From: DASRDR01 sp044867785
Lineage (GTDB): Bacteria > Methylomirabilota > Methylomirabilia > Rokubacteriales > DASRDR01
Reading direction: 5' to 3'
NCBI GenBank assembly: GCA_044867785.1
Contig: JBIOVM010000173.1
Coordinates: 11,305-75,304 of the forward strand
DNA: 64,000 nucleotides
Positions 7,796 to 15,594 of this stretch are shown here, piece by piece. Position 1 is the first letter of the stretch. Each line of letters starts with the position of its first letter. The notes below the pieces were generated by a model. The model worked only from the letters and a program-made list of their open reading frames with translations, was not told where the DNA came from and did not search any database. Both the position numbers and the translations under genes were made by a program.

Positions 7796-8671
7796 GTGAT
7801 CCGCGGCCTTCTCGTCACCCTACGCCCGCGTCAGTGGTCGAAGAACCTGCTGGTCTTCGCGGGCCTGCTCTTCTCCCGCGGCCTCCTCGAACCCGCCGCC
7901 CTGGGCCGCGCCACCCTGGCGTTCCTGCTCTTCTGCCTCCTCTCGGGCGGCGTCTATCTCATCAACGACGTGGTCGACGCCGAGCGGGATCGGAGCCATC
8001 CGCAGAAACGGCATCGGCCGGTCGCCTCGGGCCGCCTGCCGCCGCGGGTGGCGCTGGGGACGGGAGTCGTCCTCCTGGTGGGAGCCGTGCTGGCGAGCTT
8101 CGCGCTCTCCGTCCCGTTCGGCGCGGTGGCGGTAACGTACGCCGCGCTCCTGACCGCCTACTCGGGCGGCTTGAAGCACATCGTGATCGTGGACACCTTG
8201 GTCATCGCCACCGGGTTCGTGCTTCGCGCCCTGGCCGGGGTGGTGGTCCTCGCCGTCCCCTTCTCTCACTGGTTCCTCCTCTGCACGAGCCTGCTGGCGC
8301 TGTTCCTGACGTTCGGCAAGCGGCGCCACGAGCTGATCGCGCTCGAGGAAGGCGCGGCGGACCATCGACCGATCCTGTCGGAGTACTCGCCGCAGCTCCT
8401 GGATCAGATGATCGCGGTCGTCACCGCCTCGACCCTGATGGCGTACGCCCTGTACACGATGGCGCCCGACACGGAGGCGCGCCTGGGGACCACGCTGCTC
8501 CCGCTGACGATCCCCTTCGTCCTCTACGGCATCTTCCGCTACCTCTACCTGCTGTACCGCCACGACCTGGGCGGGAACCCCTCGGAGCATCTGCTGACCG
8601 ACCGGGCGCTGCTGCTCGACATCGCCCTCTGGGGCGTGACCGTCGTGCTCATCCTCTACGTGGGTCGGTAG
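7796..8671 (+). CDS. Decaprenyl-phosphate phosphoribosyltransferase-like UbiA family prenyltransferase
   Basis: This is a 291-residue membrane protein beginning with GTG. Its RPRQWSKNLLVFAGLLFS start is the signature of DPPR synthases (Rv3806c family). NDVVDAERD gives the UbiA NDxxDxxxD magnesium site and is followed by RHRPVASGRL. A second Asp-rich region has TFGKRRHEL. About eight hydrophobic helices are visible. The family joins phosphoribosyl pyrophosphate to a polyprenyl phosphate, making a lipid-linked pentose donor. In this glycan locus it may supply ribose or arabinose for the membrane glycosyltransferases. DprE1/DprE2-type epimerases, which would follow in mycobacteria, are not seen here. 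Confidence 0.82.
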   Translation: MIRGLLVTLRPRQWSKNLLVFAGLLFSRGLLEPAALGRATLAFLLFCLLSGGVYLINDVVDAERDRSHPQKRHRPVASGRLPPRVALGTGVVLLVGAVLASFALSVPFGAVAVTYAALLTAYSGGLKHIVIVDTLVIATGFVLRALAGVVVLAVPFSHWFLLCTSLLALFLTFGKRRHELIALEEGAADHRPILSEYSPQLLDQMIAVVTASTLMAYALYTMAPDTEARLGTTLLPLTIPFVLYGIFRYLYLLYRHDLGGNPSEHLLTDRALLLDIALWGVTVVLILYVGR

Positions 8672-8946
8672 GCCGGCCCGTCGCGCGAGGAGCCGCACCG
8701 CGGAGGACGGCCCCAGCGCGCGCTAGCCCGACCCATTCGTGAACACGGTCGGTGCCGGACGGGTGACGCCGTGAACGGGGCGCCCCACCGCGCGGAGCGC
8801 AGGACGACTCAGCCGCCATGCGATCCCGGCCGCGGCGCGGCCGTCGACACGGGGTCGAACCGCCAGGCGCGTGGTCCGCGTGAGCACGGTGGGGCTGTTC
8901 GCGGCGGCCGGCCCCGTCCGGCACCGGCCGCTCCGAATCGTTCGCG
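8672..8946. other. Intergenic stretch between convergent genes, nothing recognised
   Basis: About 275 bases separate the end of the DPPR synthase gene from the end of the reverse-strand VIT gene. Open frames here translate to Arg/Pro/Ala-rich low complexity. I found no tRNA and no hairpin followed by a T-run, so termination between the convergent units is not explained by an intrinsic terminator. Confidence 0.4.
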
Positions 8947-9681
8947 CTAGGGCACCGGGATCCCGAAGGTGCGCTCGAAGAGCGTGCCGACGAGCCAACC
9001 CGCGAGGGCCGACCCGAGGGCGACCGCGGCGAACTCGAGACCCGACCGGAGGCGGGGCCGGCCGGTGAGGACGCCCTTCATCACGCCGACGGCCAGCAGC
9101 ACCGCGATCGACAGTGCCCACGACAAGGGCAGCGCCGCCCCGCCCCCGACGAGCACCAGCGGCGTGAGCGGGATCGCGGCGCCGAGCACGAACGAGAGGA
9201 ACATGACGACGCCGGCCTTCACCGGCTGGGAGATGTCCGCCGACCCGATCCCGAGGACCTTCTCCTGGACCGTCCGGAGCAGGAGGTCCCGGTCCCGGGA
9301 GAAGAGCTGGACGACGCGATACGCCGAGGGCCGGTCGAGCCCCTCCGCGACGAGCGACTCCAGCAAGGCTTCCTGCGCCAGGTGCGGCTGGGCGGCGGTC
9401 AGCCGCTGCTGGTCCAGGAGCTCCTTCTCGAAGATCTCCTGCTCGGTCCGCGCCGCGAGATACGAGCCGGTCGCCATCGAGACGCCGCCGGTGATCGCCG
9501 CGGCGACGCCGGTGAGGAGCACGATCCCGCGGTTCGCGGTCGCCGCCGAGACCCCGCTGAGGAGGCCGACGGTGCTGAGGAGCCCGTCCTGGATGCCGAA
9601 GACGAACTCACGGGCGCGGATCTTGCGCTCGAGCGCGCGCTTCTGGGCGCCGAGCTCCCCCGGTGTCTCGGCGACGCTCAC
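8947..9681 (-). CDS. VIT1/CCC1 family iron/manganese transporter
   Basis: This 244-residue membrane protein has the VIT/CCC1 layout. A charged N-terminal segment (RKIRAREFVFGIQDGLLS) leads into the first helix and is followed by TVGLLSGVSAA. A helix with GGVSMATGSYLAARTEQE carries the conserved acidic and Met residues. An amphipathic cytoplasmic region of about 60 residues comes next, then three C-terminal helices ending near FERTFGIPVP. Members move ferrous iron or manganese out of the cytoplasm. It lies 6 nt downstream of the peroxiredoxin gene on the same strand, so the two look like one metal and peroxide stress unit. It is inserted between plus-strand glycan genes. Confidence 0.85.
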   Translation of the reverse strand: MSVAETPGELGAQKRALERKIRAREFVFGIQDGLLSTVGLLSGVSAATANRGIVLLTGVAAAITGGVSMATGSYLAARTEQEIFEKELLDQQRLTAAQPHLAQEALLESLVAEGLDRPSAYRVVQLFSRDRDLLLRTVQEKVLGIGSADISQPVKAGVVMFLSFVLGAAIPLTPLVLVGGGAALPLSWALSIAVLLAVGVMKGVLTGRPRLRSGLEFAAVALGSALAGWLVGTLFERTFGIPVP

Positions 9682-9687
9682 GCCGGG

Positions 9688-10215
9688 TCAGTACTTCAGC
9701 GCGGGGTCGAGCGTGGGGTCCCCGGCTCGCCAGTCCGCGGGGCAGAGTCGCCCGGTCCGGAGCGCGTCGAGGACCCGGAGTGTCTCGTCCACGCTGCGCC
9801 CCACGTTCATCGGGCTGACCACGAGGTAGGCCAGCCGGCCCTCGGGGCCGATGACGAAGGTCGCACGAAACGCCCGGTCGTCCGCCTCGTTGAGGACCTC
9901 GTAGGCGCGCGCGGCGACGCGCTCCGGGTCGCTCAGGAGGGGGAAGCCGACCCCGCCGAGCTCGGTGACCCAAGCGCGGTGGCTTTCGATGTCGTCCACG
10001 CTGACCCCGAGGATCTGACAGTCCCGCTCGGCGAACTCGGCGCGCCGGGCGTGAAACCCCCGGATCTCCGTCGGGCAGACGAAGGTGAAGTCGGCCGGAT
10101 AGAAGAAGAGCACGACCCAGCGCCCGTGAAAGGCCGACAGCCGGTACGACCGGACTTGCCCCCCGGCGATCCCGTCGAGGGTGAGCTCCGGGGCCGGCGC
10201 GTTCAGTCGGATCAT
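9688..10215 (-). CDS. 2-Cys peroxiredoxin (AhpC/TSA family)
   Basis: The 175-residue product is a thioredoxin-fold peroxidase that reduces hydrogen peroxide and organic peroxides in the cytoplasm. The peroxidatic Cys47 sits in FYPADFTFVCPTE, the classic motif. GVSVDDIESHRAW and FPLLSDPE are typical of AhpC/Prx1. The candidate resolving cysteine is Cys158 in RLCPADW, which supports a typical 2-Cys mechanism. The start ATG at 10213-10215 lies about 12 nt after the predicted transcription start. No AhpF is next to it, so the reductant is unknown. It is co-directional with the VIT gene. Confidence 0.92.
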   Translation of the reverse strand: MIRLNAPAPELTLDGIAGGQVRSYRLSAFHGRWVVLFFYPADFTFVCPTEIRGFHARRAEFAERDCQILGVSVDDIESHRAWVTELGGVGFPLLSDPERVAARAYEVLNEADDRAFRATFVIGPEGRLAYLVVSPMNVGRSVDETLRVLDALRTGRLCPADWRAGDPTLDPALKY

Positions 10216-10233
10216 GGCGGGGGCACCGTTCGC

Positions 10234-10262
10234 AGTCTATGGAGTCGACCGCTTCCTGTAAA
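10234..10262 (-). promoter_or_regulatory. Promoter of the peroxiredoxin-VIT unit
   Basis: On the minus strand TTTACA (10262-10257) and TAGACT (10239-10234) are separated by 17 nt, matching nine of twelve sigma70 consensus bases. Transcription would begin near 10227, giving a 5' leader of about 12 nt before the peroxiredoxin ATG. No clear Shine-Dalgarno sequence lies in that leader. Confidence 0.6.
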
Positions 10263-10310
10263 CGGCCGGTCGGCGCCACGGCGCGAGGCCGGCGCGCGGC
10301 GACGGAGTGA

Positions 10311-10316
10311 TAGAAT
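10311..10316 (+). promoter_or_regulatory. -10 element TAGAAT close to the DUF362 start
   Basis: TAGAAT ends 7 nt before the ATG at 10324, so transcription would start at or next to the start codon. No -35 match is seen at the expected distance. No Shine-Dalgarno sequence lies upstream, which fits a leaderless message. Confidence 0.5.
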
Positions 10317-10323
10317 CTTGCCG

Positions 10324-11400
10324 ATGTCCTCCCGGGTCGCGGTTCTCCGAACGCATCCCGACACCGTCGTCGCCGACTACGGCCGTCTCATGCGGCTGGC
10401 GGGCTACGCCGACACCCTGCCGCGGGACGGGGAGCTGCTCCTCAAGCTGAACCTCTCGTGGACCAAGTACTTCCCGGCCTGCTCGACGCAGCCGTGGCAG
10501 CTGGACGGGGTGGTGCGGACGTTGCTCGAGGACGGGTACCGCCCCGAGCGCCTCCACCCGGTCGAGAACAAGACCGTGGTGACCAACCCGCGCAAGGGCG
10601 TCGTCGCGAACAAGTGGGGCCCGGTCCTGGACCGGCACGGATTGCCGTTCATTCCGCTGTCGGAGGTCGAGTGGACGGTCTACCGCTTCCGGAGCCCGCT
10701 GCTCAAGCTGAACAAGATCTTCCCGGAGGGGATCGAGATCCCCAAGATGTACATCGGCGCGAGCGTCCTCCACCTGCCGACGGTGAAGACGCACGGGCAC
10801 AGTGTCACCACGGGGGCCGTCAAGAACGCGTTCGGCGGGCTTCTGAAGGAGGTGCGCCACTACGCCCACGAGTTCCTCCACGAGGTGCTGGTGGACCTCC
10901 TCTACATGCAGCGGGAGCTTCATCCGGCGGTCTTCGCCGTGATGGACGGCACCGTCGTGGGGGACGGGGCGGGTCCGCGGACCATGGTGCCGCGCGAGGG
11001 GAACCTCATCCTCGCCTCGGCGGATTCCGTGGCGATCGACGCGATCGCCGCGCGGCTCATGGGCTACGATCCGCTCGGGATCCCGTACCTCCGGATGGCG
11101 CACGAGCGGGGGCTCGGCGTCGCCGACCCCCGCGAGATCGAGCTGGTCGGGGACGACGTGGCCGACGTGAACTTCCGCTGCCAGACCTCCCGGAGCCTCG
11201 TGATCTGGGGGGACCAGCTGATCCGCAAGGGCCCGCTCCGACCGCTCAAGCGCCTCCTGCTCCACTCGCCCCTCGTGGTGTGGGCGCCGTTTGCGTCGAA
11301 CGTCTACCACGACGTGCTCTGGTACCCGACGGTCGGTCAGGGACGCATCCGCGCGTTCGCGGGCTCCGGCTGGGGCCGGCTCTTCGCGCGCTACCAGTGA
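10324..11400 (+). CDS. DUF362 domain protein
   Basis: This 358-residue soluble protein is recognisable as DUF362 from LLLKLNLSWTKYFPACSTQPWQ near residue 40 and from HLPTVKTHGHSVTTGAVKNAFGG in the middle. It also has MDGTVVGDGAGPR and ASADSVAIDAIAARLMGYDP, the family's conserved order of blocks. No ferredoxin-type cysteine clusters are seen, unlike longer DUF362 proteins. The biochemical role is unknown. It lies between the peroxiredoxin pair and the O-antigen ligase, in the glycan locus. The ATG is supported by the -10 element 7 nt upstream; extending upstream would overlap the minus-strand peroxiredoxin. Confidence 0.85.
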   Translation: MSSRVAVLRTHPDTVVADYGRLMRLAGYADTLPRDGELLLKLNLSWTKYFPACSTQPWQLDGVVRTLLEDGYRPERLHPVENKTVVTNPRKGVVANKWGPVLDRHGLPFIPLSEVEWTVYRFRSPLLKLNKIFPEGIEIPKMYIGASVLHLPTVKTHGHSVTTGAVKNAFGGLLKEVRHYAHEFLHEVLVDLLYMQRELHPAVFAVMDGTVVGDGAGPRTMVPREGNLILASADSVAIDAIAARLMGYDPLGIPYLRMAHERGLGVADPREIELVGDDVADVNFRCQTSRSLVIWGDQLIRKGPLRPLKRLLLHSPLVVWAPFASNVYHDVLWYPTVGQGRIRAFAGSGWGRLFARYQ

Positions 11401-11474
11401 GCGCCTGAACGGGAGAGACGCGCCGCACCCCGGCCGCGCCGGTCGGCCGGCCTGCCTCGGAGGAAGGGCTAGGC

Positions 11475-13484
11475 TTGCCGGACGCGCCGCACGAGCGTGA
11501 AGACGGGGCAGAGACGCGCGGCGCGACCGCGGACACGGCGTTGCCCCGCGGGCGGGCGACCCGCCCCTCGGTATGGTGGATCCTCGCGGTGTTTGCGGCG
11601 GCCGCGCTCGCCGCCGTGGCCGGCGTGCCGGCCCTGGTGACCGCCGCCGGCCTCGGCCTGGCCCTCCTTGCGCTCATCATCCGGGAGCCCGAGCTCGGCG
11701 TCGCCTCGGTGGTCCTCGCCGGCGGCTTCCTGCTCGGGGAGCACAAGAACCCGTACTTCCTCTTCGCGCACGGCCTCGCCCTGGCCACGCTCGTGAGTGC
11801 GTGGGCGCGCGCGAGATCGGAGCCCCTCGCGGCCGGCCCGGTCCCGTACTGGCTTCCTGTCGTGTTCCTGGTCACCACCATGCTGGCGGTGCCGCTCGAT
11901 CTGCGGACCCTCCTGGAGGACTTGTGGCTGGGGCGATGGCTCGACTGGCGGGCGATCCTCTGGCGGGGCCTTCCGGACGCCGCGGCGCTCAAGCCCCTCG
12001 AGCGGGCCGGCACCGTCGCCATCGGAGTGGGCCTGTTCGTCGTCGCGGCCCGGACCGCGCGCTCGTCCCTCCCCACGCGCGTCGTTGCTCCCCTGGCCAC
12101 CGTGGTTGGTGCGCTCGGGGCGTTCGGTCTCCTGCGGTTCTTCGGGCTCGTCCGGACCTCCGGCGACTACATGACGCTGTCGTTCTGGACGTGGGAGCAC
12201 CCCGACCTCCGGCTGACGGCCGTGGCCTGGAACCCGGACTATCTCGCGCAGTTCCTCGCGTTGAGCGTGCCGGTCGTTCTCACGCTGGCGTGGCGGCGGG
12301 GCGCCGCGGCGCCGCGCGTCCTCGGTGCGGCGGCGGCGGTCCTCGGCGCGGTGGCACTGGTCTTCACGTTCCAGCGCGCCGGTTATGTCGCCCTCACGGT
12401 GGCGCTCGGGGCCCTCGCCGGGCTCAGGATGCTCGGGGCCGCCGAGGGTCGGCGTGCCCGGTGGCGCTGGGTCGGGGCGGGCGCGGCGGGCGGCCTCCTC
12501 TTCGTGGCGGTCGTGGCGATGGTCGATCACACGTACCTGGGCGGGCGGGTGGCCGGACGGCTCGGTGGATTCGCGACCGACCCGAACCGGCTCACCCTGT
12601 GGCAGGCCGCACTCGGCATGAGCCGCGCGCATCCGGTCCTCGGGGTGGGGACGGGCCGGTATGCGGTCTTCTTTCGCGAGTACGCGGATCCCAAGGCCGT
12701 CGTGGGCTTCGGTCCGTTCTGGGGGACCGCCCACAGCACGTACCTTCAGCTCCTGGCCGAGCAGGGGATCCTCGGCCTGGCGGGCTTCGCGGTGTGCTTC
12801 GGCGGGGTGTGGCTCCGAGCGCTCCGGGGCCTCGGGGCCGTTCAGGCGGAGCGCCGGCTCGTCGCCGAGGGCCTCGTCGCCGGCTTCACCGGGTGGTTCG
12901 TTTACGCGGCTCTGCAGTACGTGTTCCGCGTCGATGTCCTCCTCTATCTCGCGTTCGCTCTGGCGGGGTGGCTGGCCGGGCTCACTCCGCCGGCCGCCCC
13001 CCGGCGGCGGCACCGGTACGCGCGCCGCCTCGCGTGGACCGCGGCGGCGATCGGGCTGGCGCTGCTCGTCGTGCGCGTCGAGGCGGCGCTCCGCCGGCCG
13101 GTGCCGCTCGGCTACGAGGCGGGTTTCTACCGCTGGGAGCGCCAGCCGGACGGGGCCGGCGCCCGATGGATGGGCGGGCGCGCGGCGATGACCGTGCGGG
13201 TCGAGAAGCCGATCCTCGCGCTGTCCTTCCGAGCTCCCTTGCCGGGCGTCGGGGCCCGACCCCAGATCGTGACGGTCCGGGTAGATGGTCGGCCGGCCGG
13301 GTCGGTCCGGCTCGCGACCGACGGTTGGCATCCGGTGGCCGTTCGAGTCGACCGGCCGGCGAGTGGCCACGTCCTGGTCGAGCTGGAGACGGCGTACACG
13401 CTCGTCCCGGCTCGCCTCACGGCCTCACGGGACACCCGGCGGCTCGGCGTGATGGTCGGGCCCGTCGTCTGGCGTGACGCGTGA
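11475..13484 (+). CDS. O-antigen ligase/Wzy-type polymerase
   Basis: This 669-residue membrane protein starts at TTG 11475, supported by GGAGGA at 11459-11464 ten nt upstream. About a dozen helices are followed by the Wzy_C signature: HPVLGVGTGRYAVFFREY, then AHSTYLQLLAEQGILGLAG. Enzymes of this superfamily either polymerise repeat units or ligate glycan to its acceptor on the periplasmic face. The last 150 residues, after helix WTAAAIGLALLVVRVE, form a soluble beta-rich domain (TVRVDGRPAGSVRLATDGWH) that is not part of the minimal family. The stop overlaps the next gene's GTG by four bases, placing it at the head of an operon reaching about 21331. Confidence 0.85.
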   Translation: MPDAPHEREDGAETRGATADTALPRGRATRPSVWWILAVFAAAALAAVAGVPALVTAAGLGLALLALIIREPELGVASVVLAGGFLLGEHKNPYFLFAHGLALATLVSAWARARSEPLAAGPVPYWLPVVFLVTTMLAVPLDLRTLLEDLWLGRWLDWRAILWRGLPDAAALKPLERAGTVAIGVGLFVVAARTARSSLPTRVVAPLATVVGALGAFGLLRFFGLVRTSGDYMTLSFWTWEHPDLRLTAVAWNPDYLAQFLALSVPVVLTLAWRRGAAAPRVLGAAAAVLGAVALVFTFQRAGYVALTVALGALAGLRMLGAAEGRRARWRWVGAGAAGGLLFVAVVAMVDHTYLGGRVAGRLGGFATDPNRLTLWQAALGMSRAHPVLGVGTGRYAVFFREYADPKAVVGFGPFWGTAHSTYLQLLAEQGILGLAGFAVCFGGVWLRALRGLGAVQAERRLVAEGLVAGFTGWFVYAALQYVFRVDVLLYLAFALAGWLAGLTPPAAPRRRHRYARRLAWTAAAIGLALLVVRVEAALRRPVPLGYEAGFYRWERQPDGAGARWMGGRAAMTVRVEKPILALSFRAPLPGVGARPQIVTVRVDGRPAGSVRLATDGWHPVAVRVDRPASGHVLVELETAYTLVPARLTASRDTRRLGVMVGPVVWRDA

Positions 13485-14974
13485 GCGCATCGGGTCGCGG
13501 CCTGATCGTGGCCCTCCTGGGGCTCCAGCTCGTGCGAGGGCTCCTCTACGCGTTCCTGATCCCTCTCTGGCAACACCCTGACGAGATCGGTCACTTCGAG
13601 TACGCACGGCTGATCGCCGACCACCGCCGCACGCACCTCGACCTGCCGCTCGACGGCACCGTGGCCTACCGCGTCCTCGTGAAGCTGGGCCACGAGGATC
13701 CGCCGGCGGGCGGGGGGACGAGCCACGCCGAGCTGCGCCGCGCCATCATCGCCTCCCTCGAGCACCATCGGTTCTGGGAGATCCGCCCGCACCTGAACCC
13801 GAGCGACACGTTCGCCAACAACGAGCTCCGTCAGCCGCCGCTCGCCTACCTCGGCGGCGGCGCGATCCTCCGGGCGCTCGGGCCGGGCTCGATCGAGCGG
13901 GACCTCTACGCCCTGCGGATCGTGGACGTGCTCCTCAGCGTGGTCGTGGTCGCGCTCGCCTGCGGGCTCGGGCGCGCGCTGTTTCCCGGCCGCCCACTGC
14001 TCGCGCTCGCGCCGGCCGCCTTCGTCACCTTCCTGCCCCAGTACTCGGCGCTGGCCGGCTCGGTGACCAACGACAAGCCGGTCGAGGTCGTCGCGACCGG
14101 GATCGCCTGGCTTCTCGTGCGAACGGCGCGCCGGCCGTCGAGGCTCCGAGACGCGATGCTCGCGGCCGGGCTCGTGGTCGTCGGGCTCCTGACGAAGCTG
14201 ACGGCGCTGTTCCTCGTCCCGGCGCTGCTCACCGTATGGGATTGGCGGAGAGCGCGTCGCGCCGGCGCACGGTGGTGGTGGTATGGGGCGACACGGCTCG
14301 GGGTCGCCGTCGTCCTCCTGTGGGCATTCGCGTGGGCACGACTCTGGCTGCCGGGCTCGGCGCGGGCGGTCGGGACCGCGATCGGCGGATTGCCCGCCGG
14401 CGTCGAGCGGCTCGTCCACGGGCTCGGCCTCGGCCTGCACGAGCTGCTCGCCGGCTCGCTCTCCGAGCAAGTGCTGTACCGGGTCGACTACTTTCCTCCG
14501 ACCCCGACCTTTCTTCGGCGATACTTTGCCGTTCTCTTCTCCGGCTTCTGGGGTAACTTCGGGCACATGGAAGCCCCGTTGCCGATCCTGCTCTACGCAG
14601 CCCTGGCGCTGGCGTCGGGAGCGGCGCTCGTCGGGCTGGGCCGGTGCGCCCTCGCGACCCGGCGCGGGCGGGGGCTGGCCGGCTGGCAGGCGGACGCCCT
14701 CGTGGCGATGTGTCTCCTCGCGGGCTGGTCGTTCGCCGTCACCTTCGTCCGTGACGGCCTGGTCCAAAGTTATTCGCAGGGTCGGCATCTCTTTCCCGTC
14801 CTCGTGCCGATGGCGGTGCTCTTCGTGGTGGGGCTCCGGTGGATCGTGCCGCGGCTCGACGATCGCCAGTTCGTGACGGCGATGGTACTGGCCCTGGCGC
14901 TGGTCGACGTCCTGGGGCTCGTGCTGACGGTGCTCCCGCACTTCTATGGGGTATCCCTCCTGGGAGCTCTATGA
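13481..14974 (+). CDS. DUF2142-like/GT-C membrane protein
   Basis: This 497-residue polytopic protein starts at GTG in a GTGA overlap. Its first loop has WQHPDEIGHFEYARLIADH, the acidic loop of DUF2142 proteins and related GT-C glycosyltransferases. Further on are FANNELRQPPLAYLGGG, a long series of hydrophobic helices, and near the end YSQGRHLFPVLVPMAVL, another DUF2142 hallmark. The family is thought to use polyprenyl-phosphate sugars, but few members are characterised. Its place between the O-antigen ligase and the flippase suggests decoration of the repeat unit. Confidence 0.7.
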   Translation: MSASGRGLIVALLGLQLVRGLLYAFLIPLWQHPDEIGHFEYARLIADHRRTHLDLPLDGTVAYRVLVKLGHEDPPAGGGTSHAELRRAIIASLEHHRFWEIRPHLNPSDTFANNELRQPPLAYLGGGAILRALGPGSIERDLYALRIVDVLLSVVVVALACGLGRALFPGRPLLALAPAAFVTFLPQYSALAGSVTNDKPVEVVATGIAWLLVRTARRPSRLRDAMLAAGLVVVGLLTKLTALFLVPALLTVWDWRRARRAGARWWWYGATRLGVAVVLLWAFAWARLWLPGSARAVGTAIGGLPAGVERLVHGLGLGLHELLAGSLSEQVLYRVDYFPPTPTFLRRYFAVLFSGFWGNFGHMEAPLPILLYAALALASGAALVGLGRCALATRRGRGLAGWQADALVAMCLLAGWSFAVTFVRDGLVQSYSQGRHLFPVLVPMAVLFVVGLRWIVPRLDDRQFVTAMVLALALVDVLGLVLTVLPHFYGVSLLGAL

Positions 14975-15594
14975 GGCTCGCGGCGGGCATCGTCCTCGCC
15001 GCGCTCGGCTTGGTCCTCGTCCTGCCGGTGGCGACCGTGAGGGTGGAGCAGCAAGCCGACCGGCGCCAGATGATCGCGAACCTCGGGCGCGGGCGCGTGT
15101 GGGAGGTCATCGAGGTCCAGGCCCCCTGGCTCACGGGCCTCGATCTCGCGGTCACGAGCCGGAACCGCCCCGCGCCCTCCGCCCAGGTTCGTGTCAGCGA
15201 GTGGCCGGGCGGAGTCGAGCGGATGCGCCAGCTGCTGCCCCGACGGCTGCCGCCGCCGGGAGCGCACGAGTACACGAGCTTCCGCTTTCCCGCTCTCCGT
15301 GACTCGGAGGGCCGCGCGTACGAGGTGTCCATCGAGCGTCTCGGACCGCCTCCGGAAGGCGAGCTCGTGGTGTGGGGGCGCGTGAGCCAGGCGGCCATCG
15401 GGCGGACCGACAGCGCGTTCGCCTACCGCGCGTGGCATCGCGCGACGGGGTGGAACGCCCTCGCCCGGCTCGGCGACCGCATCGCGGCGACGCCGCTCGG
15501 CGTGGCCGGTGTCGCGGGCGCCGCCGTGCTCGTCCTCGCGTACGGCGCGGGCCTCGTCCGCTTCCTGGGCCTCCTCCGCGCGAGTCCGGGATGA
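14971..15594 (+). CDS. Hypothetical protein with N- and C-terminal membrane helices
   Basis: The 207-residue product starts at an ATG overlapping the previous stop (ATGA) and its own stop overlaps the next ATG. An N-terminal hydrophobic stretch (AAGIVLAALGLVLVLPVAT) is followed by about 130 soluble residues that include FPALRDSEGRAYEVSIE. A second helix near GVAGVAGAAVLVLAYGAG closes the protein. The middle part looks beta-rich and would be periplasmic. I recognise no family. Its tight coupling to the GT-C protein and the flippase suggests an accessory role in polymer assembly. Confidence 0.6.
   Translation: MRLAAGIVLAALGLVLVLPVATVRVEQQADRRQMIANLGRGRVWEVIEVQAPWLTGLDLAVTSRNRPAPSAQVRVSEWPGGVERMRQLLPRRLPPPGAHEYTSFRFPALRDSEGRAYEVSIERLGPPPEGELVVWGRVSQAAIGRTDSAFAYRAWHRATGWNALARLGDRIAATPLGVAGVAGAAVLVLAYGAGLVRFLGLLRASPG

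Noticed and set aside
8840..8880. A T-loop-like ggtcgaaccg that might mark a tRNA
   Set aside because: No acceptor stem, anticodon arm or D-arm pairs could be found around it.
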